A stretch of 7,393 nucleotides of DNA, taken from positions 25,811-33,203 of the forward strand of contig DDEJ01000080.1 of assembly GCA_002336405.1 (NCBI GenBank), written 5' to 3'. The notes under the pieces were generated by a model that saw only the letters and a program-made list of their open reading frames with translations, had not been told where the DNA came from and made no database searches. Shown one piece after another: positions 1 to 6,495 of the stretch. The first letter of the stretch is position 1; each line of letters begins with the position of its first letter. The DNA is from Rhodobacteraceae bacterium UBA1957 (GTDB lineage: Bacteria; Pseudomonadota; Alphaproteobacteria; Rhodobacterales; Rhodobacteraceae). The position numbers and the translations under genes were made by a program.

Positions 1-1
1 G

Positions 2-28
2 AGGCCCTAAAGACGGGACCTTAGTTTT
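2..28 (+). terminator. Possible weak terminator hairpin of a gene lying upstream of the window
   Basis: AGGCCC (2-7) can pair with GGGaCCT (15-21, one bulged A) across a 7-nt loop, and the stem is followed by TAGTTTT. It would fit the end of a plus-strand transcript entering from outside the window, convergent with the kinase gene. The stem is short and the T-run is interrupted, so this is a weak call. No gene can be supported in 1-73: plus-strand frames close at 22-24 and 52-54, and the minus strand has no ATG there. Confidence 0.2.
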
Positions 29-73
29 AAAGAATTCACGCTTGTAAAGGCGGTAGCGCAGGGGCCCCAGCCG

Positions 74-2692
74 TCAGAGGGAGCCCAAGCGGTCTGATAG
101 CAGAGCTTTTGAGTTGTGGATCAACTTTTGCACCTCATCGGGAAGACGCTGACATGTGTCGATATCTTTGGATTTTGCAGCGGTTTCAAATTCGTTCAGC
201 AAGCGCTGTACCGAGGTCGCACCGACCACTGCAGCAAAACCGGCAGCTTTATGTGCGGTTTGTCCCGCGGCAAGAAAATCACTGTCGCTGACCTGCTGCT
301 TCATGGTCGTCACGGCGGTCTCACACTCTTCAACAAATTGGCTTAGATAGCCCTCTAGCGTGGAGGTGTCCAACAGTTCGAGCAGTGCATCAAACACTTC
401 GATGTCAATCAAGTCGGCTTTTGGTTTGGTCATGGTGGCAATCTCCTTGATACTTTCGCTTGGTGAAACCAGGGGCTGTTGCCGACGCAGATAGGCGCGG
501 TACATGGCGGCTCTAAGCGCTTTCTTGTGGACGGGTTTGACAATTAGATCATCCATCCCGGCGGCCAGAAACTCTTCTATCTGTTCTGGCAAAGCATGAG
601 CAGTGAGCCCAATTATTGGCACGGTGTTGTGCGCGGATGACTGTCGGATAATTTTGGTCGCCGTAATTCCGCTGATGTGTGGCATGCTGATGTCCATCAA
701 AATAGCGTCAAAGTGTCCTTTTTGCGCGAGGTCAATTGCCTCTTGCCCGTCTTTCGCCTCGACGATGTCATGTCCATCAAGGTGTAGCGAAGCGATAAGC
801 ATGCTGCGGTAAATTTCATCGTCCTCTGCGACCAAAAGCCGAAGTGGTTTTTCAGGGTCAATGTCAGATGTTTTTTGAACCTCTTTGGCCGGAAGAGCAA
901 AGGCGCTCTTTACATCCGCTTTTTTGGAGGTTTGAACCAATGGGAGTTCGAGCTTTACAGAAAATTTTGTCCCTCGATTGACGGCAGTGTCTACAAAAAC
1001 CTGTCCGCCCATAATCTCGGCTGCCCGCTTGGCGATGCCCAGGCTCAGCCCGGATCCACCGCCCGTTTTCGTATAGGCCGTCTCCAAAGACTTAAAGTTT
1101 TCAAAGATCGGTTGCATGCCGGCGAGCGGAATGCCTGAGCCGGTGTCACTGATCATGATATCGACTTTTAGGGTGCCGTTTTGGGTGTCAACATCTGTTG
1201 ACAATGCCACTTCTATTTTGCCGAATTTATTAAACTTTACGGCGCTTGTGACCAGGTGGGTGAGTGTTAAAGCGAACAGCCGTTCGGACCCTAATACTAA
1301 ATGGCTGTCCTGCGCTGGTTTGCGAAAGACCAGTCTGTTGTTCTGCGTTTTGGCAACACTTTGCTGATCGTTGACCACCGAATGGATGGTTTCGGCCAGA
1401 GAAAAAGCTGCTGTTGAAAGTTTTGTTCGGTTTGGATTAAGCAACTGGTTTAACTCCAGCAGGTTGCCCAGTTGCTCTACCGCTGCCTTGCTATAGTTTT
1501 CGGAAATTTCAGTCAGCCAAGTCTGTTGATCATCAAGCTCAGTGGTTTCTTTAAGCAATTCAATGCTGGCCATGATCCCGTTCAAAGGTGTGCGTAACTC
1601 ATGGCTCATGATGGCCATAAACCGTGCTGTGGTTTGCTCTTCCCCGCGCATTTCGGTCAGAGTATCTTCCATTTTCTTTTTGAAATTTATCTGTTTGGAC
1701 AGATTTTTCAACGCGATTAGAAGGGTTTGTTCAGATTGCAGAATGAGGTTTGCCTCAATTGGGTGTAGGGACCCATCCTCAGTGCGTAGATCAAAATTAA
1801 CTACGGTTGCTGTATCTTGAATAGCCTGCTGGGCAAATGCATGCTCGACCGCATCGGTCAATGCGATACCGCCAACAGCTTGGTCTATCCGGTCGGTGAC
1901 ATCGCTTAGTTTGGAAACGGGTGGCCAAGATCCCCATAAGTTTATGGCTTCGTGATTGCTTTCAAGAATATCCCCGCCTCGGTTCACCAAAATTATGGGG
2001 TCGCTGCTAAAGCTGACTGTTTTTGCAAGAGTTGCGCGAACCCTGTCGTGCGCAATTCTGCCAGAGAGTGCCGAAAGATATTGTAGCCGCATCAACGCAA
2101 AGGATCCGATAAAGGTTAGAAAACTCAACAGACCTGCGATGGATAGAAAATTCAAATAGCGCAAAGCCTTTTGGTTGTTTTTAGTTTGCGTCTCCAGAAA
2201 AGTGGTTGCGGTATCTATTTGCAGTGACTTTATTTGAATCGCAATCGCTGTGGTGCGCGCCATCAATCCAGGCAGTGCCGCTAAGAGGTCGGCATCAACG
2301 GGGTACACAAATTGAACGAGGCCATCTATTTCTGTAATAACTGCAGCGAGCTGTGTGATTTTAGAAGGATCTATTTTAGACGTATTCTGATTGCTGTGAC
2401 TTGATACAAAAAGCGCATCGAAGTTTTCTCTGAAGGTGGTTAAATCTGCCGCTGCGCCATCACTTTCTGTGGCCTTCTGTCCTGCGTCGGTGACGCGGGA
2501 TACAGTTTCGTCCAATGTTGACAGGACGTTTTGCAATATGCGGCTTTCGCCTTTTTGCTCCGTCAGGGCGGCGGCTGTCCAAATATAGAACACCCCACAA
2601 AACGCCAGCATGACAAAAAATACCGAAAAAGCAACGGTTGCTGCAACGTCATTCAATTTCCTAGATTTTTGGAGTGTAGTTAAAAATATCAT
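74..2692 (-). CDS. Membrane-bound tripartite hybrid sensor histidine kinase (PAS-HisKA-HATPase-REC-Hpt)
   Basis: An 872-residue inner-membrane sensor kinase with an internal phosphorelay. Two hydrophobic segments (about residues 16-42 and 180-203) bracket a predicted periplasmic sensor region of about 137 residues. I see no clear HAMP domain after the second segment. A PAS-like domain (about 220-335) follows, then HisKA with the phospho-accepting His364 (SHELRTPLNG). The HATPase domain has a G1 box DTGSGIP (516-522) and a G2 box GGGSGLSLG. The receiver has acidic residues Glu623-Asp624-Asp625, phospho-acceptor Asp667, Thr697 and Lys719. A C-terminal Hpt domain has His814 (AHKAAG). The N-box Asn expected at residue 483 is Ser, which may weaken ATP/Mg binding. 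The start ATG is preceded by GGTGAAAAA, a modest ribosome site. The gene is divergent from a LuxR-type response regulator, its likely phosphorelay target. The domain order resembles TorS/ArcB-class kinases. The ligand cannot be read from the sequence. Confidence 0.93.
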   Translation of the reverse strand: MIFLTTLQKSRKLNDVAATVAFSVFFVMLAFCGVFYIWTAAALTEQKGESRILQNVLSTLDETVSRVTDAGQKATESDGAAADLTTFRENFDALFVSSHSNQNTSKIDPSKITQLAAVITEIDGLVQFVYPVDADLLAALPGLMARTTAIAIQIKSLQIDTATTFLETQTKNNQKALRYLNFLSIAGLLSFLTFIGSFALMRLQYLSALSGRIAHDRVRATLAKTVSFSSDPIILVNRGGDILESNHEAINLWGSWPPVSKLSDVTDRIDQAVGGIALTDAVEHAFAQQAIQDTATVVNFDLRTEDGSLHPIEANLILQSEQTLLIALKNLSKQINFKKKMEDTLTEMRGEEQTTARFMAIMSHELRTPLNGIMASIELLKETTELDDQQTWLTEISENYSKAAVEQLGNLLELNQLLNPNRTKLSTAAFSLAETIHSVVNDQQSVAKTQNNRLVFRKPAQDSHLVLGSERLFALTLTHLVTSAVKFNKFGKIEVALSTDVDTQNGTLKVDIMISDTGSGIPLAGMQPIFENFKSLETAYTKTGGGSGLSLGIAKRAAEIMGGQVFVDTAVNRGTKFSVKLELPLVQTSKKADVKSAFALPAKEVQKTSDIDPEKPLRLLVAEDDEIYRSMLIASLHLDGHDIVEAKDGQEAIDLAQKGHFDAILMDISMPHISGITATKIIRQSSAHNTVPIIGLTAHALPEQIEEFLAAGMDDLIVKPVHKKALRAAMYRAYLRRQQPLVSPSESIKEIATMTKPKADLIDIEVFDALLELLDTSTLEGYLSQFVEECETAVTTMKQQVSDSDFLAAGQTAHKAAGFAAVVGATSVQRLLNEFETAAKSKDIDTCQRLPDEVQKLIHNSKALLSDRLGSL

Positions 2693-3069
2693 TTTTTCAC
2701 CAAAAAATATACAGGCCTGTGGACATTTACGTTCTCGCGGCTGATTTTTTATTGAGGTGCTTTAACGCACATCATGTCACAGCGTATACTCTAGTATGGC
2801 ATTATTAATAGGTCGATGGCCAGATAAACTTTTGCGCTGAATAAGATTGATTTTACAGGACATATTCAAAATAGGCCGTTGCATAATTAGGCAATTAGAT
2901 ACGACTATATCTGCTGCCTGATATATTTGATGGTCTGACATAAGGACTGGAATCGCCATTGCTAGAGCTATCAAAAGATATTAATTTACAATATTTAGTC
3001 TTGAAATGGTTGCTATCAGATACGAAAAGTGGGCAGTGTATTAGAAAGTTGGTGATCTAGAGGTAAGGT
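2693..3069. other. AT-rich divergent intergenic region between kinase and response regulator
   Basis: This 377-bp stretch must hold the promoters of both divergent genes, and it is visibly richer in A+T than the flanking coding DNA. I find no convincing sigma70 pair and no -24/-12 sigma54 element on either strand. Several short dyads are present (ATACT-CT-AGTAT at 2786-2797, TATATC-N8-GATATA at 2906-2925, TATCAGATA at 3014-3022) and could be regulator sites. A 65-codon minus-strand reading frame at 2777-2974 has no ribosome site or recognisable product and is not called as a gene. Confidence 0.6.
2906..2925. promoter_or_regulatory. Candidate operator dyad TATATC-N8-GATATA
   Basis: This is a perfect 6-bp inverted repeat lying between the divergent kinase and regulator genes. 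It overlaps a second dyad, AGATA-N6-TATCT (2897-2912). NarL/FixJ-family regulators often bind short AT-rich inverted repeats, so it could be the autoregulatory site of the neighbouring response regulator. The DNA is AT-rich, so such dyads can arise by chance. Confidence 0.2.
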
Positions 3070-3702
3070 ATGGAACTGGAAAACGAAAAGATAAGTGTCT
3101 TGATCGCCGATGATCACGGTATGATACTCGATATACTTTCGCTGTATCTATCTGCTCAGACTGATATATCTGTAAAAACAGCTGCTGATGTTGAGGCTGC
3201 TGCTGATTTGTTAAAAATAGAGGGCAGTTTTGATGTTATATTGCTCGATTATAACATGCCGGGTATGCACGGTCTAAAAGGGTTTGACCGGATCATGCGG
3301 TCCAATGCTTCAAAACCAGTTGCGATTTTAACGGGCAACCCAACGCGGCGTATGATGGACGAGGCTCTTGAAGCTGGTGCGGCGGGTATATTGCCCAAGA
3401 CAATGCCTGCAAAAAGTCTTGCGAACGCTATTAGGTTCATCCACGCCGGTGAAACCTATATGCCTTTGAGTCTGATGCGGGATGAAATGAATTCTCAGAG
3501 CTCGAACGGAGGGCCGCTGAGCTCAAGAGAGATGACAGTTTTGGGCTTTTTGGGTGAAGGCAAGCAAAACAAAGAGATTGCGAATGAGTTGGCCTTATCT
3601 GAAGCGACGATTAAAATGCACGTGAAGTCTATTTGTAAAAAGCTAGATGCGAATAACAGAACGCACGCGGTTATTAATGCCAGAGACATGGGTCTGCTTT
3701 GA
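3070..3702 (+). CDS. NarL/FixJ-family (LuxR-type) response regulator
   Basis: A 210-residue cytoplasmic transcription factor with an N-terminal receiver (about 7-125) and a C-terminal LuxR-type helix-turn-helix (about 148-208). The receiver has a full active site: Asp14-Asp15, phospho-acceptor Asp60 (ILLDYNMPG), Thr88 and Lys110. The output domain begins LSSREMTVLGFLGEGKQNKE and has the recognition-helix pattern SEATIKMHVKSI typical of the family. The length is standard. The ATG at 3070 follows an AGAGGTAAGG ribosome site at a suitable distance. It is divergent from the Hpt-bearing hybrid kinase, which suggests that Hpt His814 phosphorylates Asp60. Its targets are unknown. Convergent position next to the fleQ-like gene makes a motility role plausible, but nothing in the sequence proves it. 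Confidence 0.93.
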   Translation: MELENEKISVLIADDHGMILDILSLYLSAQTDISVKTAADVEAAADLLKIEGSFDVILLDYNMPGMHGLKGFDRIMRSNASKPVAILTGNPTRRMMDEALEAGAAGILPKTMPAKSLANAIRFIHAGETYMPLSLMRDEMNSQSSNGGPLSSREMTVLGFLGEGKQNKEIANELALSEATIKMHVKSICKKLDANNRTHAVINARDMGLL

Positions 3703-3714
3703 TCTTGTAGTGTG

Positions 3715-3748
3715 CTAATTTGTTAACTTAACACAAAATTGGTTCTTT
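3715..3748 (+). terminator. Weak AT-rich hairpin after the response regulator gene
   Basis: CTAATTTGT (3715-3723) can pair with ACAAAATTGG (3733-3742), with one bulged A and one wobble, around a TAACTTAAC loop. It is followed by TTCTTTC. An alternative form is the near-palindrome TGTTAA-C-TTAACA (3721-3733). It lies 12 nt past the stop codon, where a terminator is expected, but the stem is AT-rich and the T-run is broken. It may end the response-regulator transcript inefficiently. Confidence 0.25.
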
Positions 3749-3754
3749 CACAGG

Positions 3755-3825
3755 TGGGTTGCGAGAGATCAGCAGTCCCTAAGGTCCACCGGCATAAATG
3801 CACGCATTGTCGACCAGGCAACCTA
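3755..3825. repeat. Nested inverted repeat, possible structured transcript end
   Basis: TGGGTTGC (3755-3762) pairs with GCAACCTA (3818-3825) over 8 positions with one G-T wobble. Inside it, GGTC (3783-3786) can pair with GACC (3812-3815), and a GCAT/ATGC element sits at the centre. It lies in the convergent gap between the response regulator and the fleQ-like gene. It does not fit a tRNA cloverleaf, since no T-arm or anticodon arm forms. It could be a decayed sequence, a 3' structure for either transcript, or chance. Confidence 0.2.
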
Positions 3826-3894
3826 GAATTTGGGAAGGCTGAGCGCCACAGCATATAAGCATTGCTGGCTGACGTTCTAGCTTTCCATTCCCCT

Positions 3895-5019
3895 TCACGC
3901 CCGCCGCGGTTTCATTTTGAGCTGACCGTCCGTGGCTGTCGCGCCAGTATTCATCCCAAATTTCCGCAGTTTCTCAATAAGTGTCGTTCGTCTGAGGCCG
4001 AGTATTCTTGCAGCGTCAGGTGCGCTCCCGCTGCTTTGTTCCAAGGCAGCTTCAATCAATGCCATTTCTGTTGCATTCATAAAATCTTTTAAGTTGAAAT
4101 CAGGGTTTTGTTTCAACAAAGATGCGTAGTTAAATTCATCTGTTGGGTTCGTAATGGCCTTGGCCTGACTTGATGCGGCGGCTTGCTCTTGTATATTTTC
4201 CAATGCATCCCAAAGAGTGGCCTGCTCCACCTCTTTTTCGGCGTCAAAAGATAATAAGCTGCTGACCTCGGCCGCAGTTATTTGTTGGCCGCTAAAAAGA
4301 ACTGATGCGCGCTCGATAAAATTGCGCAGCTCTCTGATATTTCCCGGCCAACTATATTTTTGTAATGCCGTTAACCCCGAAGGATCAAAAGATGGCGGTT
4401 GCATCCCGGGATTTTCACTTTCCATACGCAGGACCAGAAACCTGAGCAACTCGGGGATATCTTCCCGGCGTTCAGCCAAGGCAGGGACCCGGATGGGAAA
4501 GACATTGATGCGATAGAGAAGGTCTGCTCTGAATTGCCGTTCTTCAACTTGCGCTTCAATATTTTGATGGGTGGCACAGACCAGCCTGAAATCGACTGGT
4601 ATTTCCTCATTAGACCCAACGCGTTGCACAACGCGACATTCAAGAATCCTTAACAGTTTTGCTTGCAATTCTAAGGGCATATCCCCTATTTCATCCAGAA
4701 ATAATGTGCCGCCCCTCGCTTCCTCAAAGCGGCCAGCGCGCCGCTTTTCAGCCCCGGTGAAGGCGCCTTTTTCATATCCGAACAATTCTGCTTCGAGCAA
4801 GTCTGATGGAATTGCAGCACAATTTACTGCGACCAATTTTCCCTTGCGTCCAGACATCAAGTGTATGCCGCGTGCAACCAATTCCTTGCCGGCACCCGTG
4901 GGTCCCTGCGCCATTACAGCGACGTTGAAATCCGCCACTGAACTGATTAAATCACGCATTTTACACGTTGCGAACGAAGATCCTATGATCATTCGCGCCA
5001 AATGCAAATTCGAGTTCAT
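3895..5019 (-). CDS. fleQ: FleQ-like sigma54 enhancer-binding protein without receiver domain (AAA+ and Fis-type HTH)
   Basis: A 374-residue activator of RpoN promoters. The AAA+ domain starts almost at the N-terminus. Key elements are Walker A GPTGAGKE (39-46), the sigma54-contacting GAFTGA loop (85-90), Walker B LFLDE with Asp109-Glu110, putative arginine fingers Arg164 and Arg170, and the sensor II motif WPGNIREL (224-231). A linker of about 60 residues leads to a Fis-type helix-turn-helix (about 317-355, with DAARILGLRRTTLIEKL). Only about 17 residues precede the domain, so there is no room for a receiver or other sensor module. The start ATG follows AAGGCAGGAAAA, a good ribosome site. 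It is divergent from the FleT-like gene and should bind DNA for both. Identification as FleQ of the Rhodobacter fla1 type rests on this domain layout plus the fleT-fliE-fliF neighbourhood. By sequence alone it could be any receiver-less NtrC-family protein. Confidence 0.85.
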   Translation of the reverse strand: MNSNLHLARMIIGSSFATCKMRDLISSVADFNVAVMAQGPTGAGKELVARGIHLMSGRKGKLVAVNCAAIPSDLLEAELFGYEKGAFTGAEKRRAGRFEEARGGTLFLDEIGDMPLELQAKLLRILECRVVQRVGSNEEIPVDFRLVCATHQNIEAQVEERQFRADLLYRINVFPIRVPALAERREDIPELLRFLVLRMESENPGMQPPSFDPSGLTALQKYSWPGNIRELRNFIERASVLFSGQQITAAEVSSLLSFDAEKEVEQATLWDALENIQEQAAASSQAKAITNPTDEFNYASLLKQNPDFNLKDFMNATEMALIEAALEQSSGSAPDAARILGLRRTTLIEKLRKFGMNTGATATDGQLKMKPRRA

Positions 5020-5204
5020 TTTTCCTGCCTTTTTAACAAAGAGATAGCAGACGAACTTAAATTATTAAACTCGTTATTCCGTTAGCTCGTGATAAATTAT
5101 GGATGCGATGTAGATCTTTTAATGAGCGTAATACCATAACTACATAAATATTCTATATTTTAAACGGTAAAATGAAAAATATAGTGTTTAGTGATAGGCA
5201 AGGC

Positions 5205-5223
5205 TGTGGGCTATTTGCCCACA
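5205..5223. promoter_or_regulatory. Perfect inverted repeat, candidate enhancer (FleQ-binding) site
   Basis: TGTGGGC-TATTT-GCCCACA is a perfect 7-bp dyad with a 5-bp spacer and GC-rich arms in otherwise AT-rich DNA. Its centre (5214) lies about 79 bp upstream of the transcription start predicted from the sigma54 promoter at 5267-5281. That is within the usual range for activator sites at RpoN promoters. The neighbouring FleQ-like protein has the only Fis-type HTH in the window, so it is the natural candidate ligand. The site also sits upstream of fleQ itself and could mediate autoregulation. Confidence 0.55.
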
Positions 5224-5266
5224 CGGGTAAAATAATTCAATTGTACATAGGTGTATTTATAAAAAA

Positions 5267-5281
5267 TGGCACACTTTTTGC
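5267..5281 (+). promoter_or_regulatory. Sigma54 (RpoN) -24/-12 promoter of the fleT-fliE-fliF operon
   Basis: TGGCAC-ACTTT-TTGC matches the RpoN consensus TGGCAC-N5-TTGC at every fixed position. The invariant GG (5268-5269) and GC (5280-5281) are separated by the required 10 bp. Predicted transcription start is near 5293, giving a leader of about 21 nt before the ATG at 5314. The element overlaps an upstream in-frame ATG at 5266, which therefore cannot be in the mRNA from this promoter. Confidence 0.88.
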
Positions 5282-5302
5282 CTGTGTACAGCAGGTGCCG
5301 TC

Positions 5303-5307
5303 GGAGG
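5303..5307 (+). promoter_or_regulatory. Ribosome binding site that fixes the fleT start
   Basis: GGAGG lies 6 nt before the ATG at 5314 and downstream of the predicted RpoN transcription start. The alternative ATG at 5266 has only an A-rich upstream sequence. This supports the shorter, 388-residue product. Confidence 0.8.
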
Positions 5308-5313
5308 GCGAGA

Positions 5314-6480
5314 ATGTACAGAACCATTATTGAGCCAAGTGAACTTGAGGTCGCACAAAGTCTGTATCAGACGTTGCGCGGTCACCGTGTATCGGCCGCT
5401 CTGCATCAAGATGCGCTCGCCGCTGAAATACCTGCTAAATGCGAGTATTTTGTCGCCTCTGCGGCCTTTGAGGCCCAAGCGGGTGGTACACGGTCTTTGA
5501 TTGAACTGGCGCGCAAAGTTGGTGCTAAGTCGCTGGTTGTAATATGTGAAAACGCCGAAAAGTATGTGGTTCAGTCCGAACTGAATGGCAAATTGCTGAG
5601 AGTATCTTTTCCTAAGCCTAAAATAACCCAAGCCCGAGAGTATATTGTCTTGTTTATGGCAAGCCTTTTGCATGGAACTGGTTTGGCTGTGCCGCGTGAG
5701 GCAGCGAGTTGTCAACTTTTTGAACTTGCGGAGCGTGTAGCCAGAGCGGATGTAAGTGTGTTCATAAATGGCCCAACGGGAAGCGGTAAGGAAGTGTTAT
5801 CAAACTTCATTCATAATAATTCTAACCGAGATGGGCGTCAGTTCGTGGCGATCAATTGTGCTGCTATTCCTGAAAACATGTTGGAAGCTATGTTGTTTGG
5901 GCATGAAAAAGGCTCGTTTACAGGTGCATCCACTGCAAATGTGGGCATTATAAGAGCGGCCGATGGTGGAACACTGTTATTAGATGAAGTCTCGGAAATG
6001 TCTTTATCTCTGCAGGCAAAGCTGCTGCGGGCGCTTCAGGAGAAAACAGTTACCCCGGTGGGGGGGACAAAGCCAATCTCGGTTGATGTGCGGGTTTTAT
6101 CGACGTCTAATAGAAACATGGCCGCTGAATGCCAGTCTGGCAGGTTTCGTGAAGATTTGTTTTACCGTCTCAACGTGTTTCCGTTAACGACCTTGGCTTT
6201 ATCTGAAAGAATGCAAGACATTCTCCCCATTGCGATTGAATTACTTTTACGCCACTACAAGGATTTAGAAACGCTTCCAATGCTTGCTGACTGCGCTATA
6301 AAAAAATTGCAAAGCCATAGCTGGCCGGGGAATGTTCGTGAATTAGACAATGTTTTACAGCGCGCGACGGTTATGTGCACTGAGCTAGAAATAACGGGTG
6401 CTGATATCTTGTTTGATCGCAACACAATCGCGCCGGCACAGCCCAAACTAGACCTCGCCACTGAAACTGGCCACGTGTGA
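5314..6480 (+). CDS. fleT: FleT-like sigma54 activator lacking a DNA-binding domain
   Basis: A 388-residue AAA+ partner protein for RpoN-dependent transcription. The N-terminal domain (about 1-115) has a receiver-like alternation of strands and helices ending in a Lys101-Pro102 pair. Ser49 sits where the phospho-Asp should be, and no acidic pair is seen, so it looks like a pseudo-receiver. The AAA+ domain has Walker A GPTGSGKE (153-160), a GSFTGA loop (200-205), Walker B LLLDE with Asp224-Glu225, arginine-finger candidates Arg279 and Arg285, and WPGNVREL (337-344). The protein ends about 45 residues later with no helix-turn-helix. FleT of R. sphaeroides has this property and acts in a complex with FleQ. 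The longest frame opens 48 nt upstream at 5266, but that ATG lies in the sigma54 promoter, so the ATG behind GGAGG is used here. The stop is 15 nt before fliE, indicating one operon. Confidence 0.85.
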   Translation: MYRTIIEPSELEVAQSLYQTLRGHRVSAALHQDALAAEIPAKCEYFVASAAFEAQAGGTRSLIELARKVGAKSLVVICENAEKYVVQSELNGKLLRVSFPKPKITQAREYIVLFMASLLHGTGLAVPREAASCQLFELAERVARADVSVFINGPTGSGKEVLSNFIHNNSNRDGRQFVAINCAAIPENMLEAMLFGHEKGSFTGASTANVGIIRAADGGTLLLDEVSEMSLSLQAKLLRALQEKTVTPVGGTKPISVDVRVLSTSNRNMAAECQSGRFREDLFYRLNVFPLTTLALSERMQDILPIAIELLLRHYKDLETLPMLADCAIKKLQSHSWPGNVRELDNVLQRATVMCTELEITGADILFDRNTIAPAQPKLDLATETGHV

Positions 6481-6495
6481 GAAAAGGATAAAACT

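Noticed and set aside
2777..2974. 65-codon minus-strand reading frame in the kinase/regulator intergenic region
   Set aside because: No ribosome site, no recognisable domain, irregular composition; better explained as regulatory DNA.
3755..3825. tRNA-like element
   Set aside because: Length and outer stem are suggestive, but there is no T-arm, D-arm or anticodon arm.
4571..5047. 158-codon plus-strand frame opposite fleQ
   Set aside because: Antisense shadow of the AAA+ coding sequence; no family resemblance.
5166..5233. Direct repeat GGTAAAAT at 5166-5173 and 5226-5233, exactly 60 bp apart
   Set aside because: Short, AT-rich octamer in AT-rich DNA; no symmetry or known regulator match.
5257..5715. 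152-codon minus-strand frame opposite the fleT start
   Set aside because: Shadow of the fleT coding strand and its promoter; no recognisable domain.
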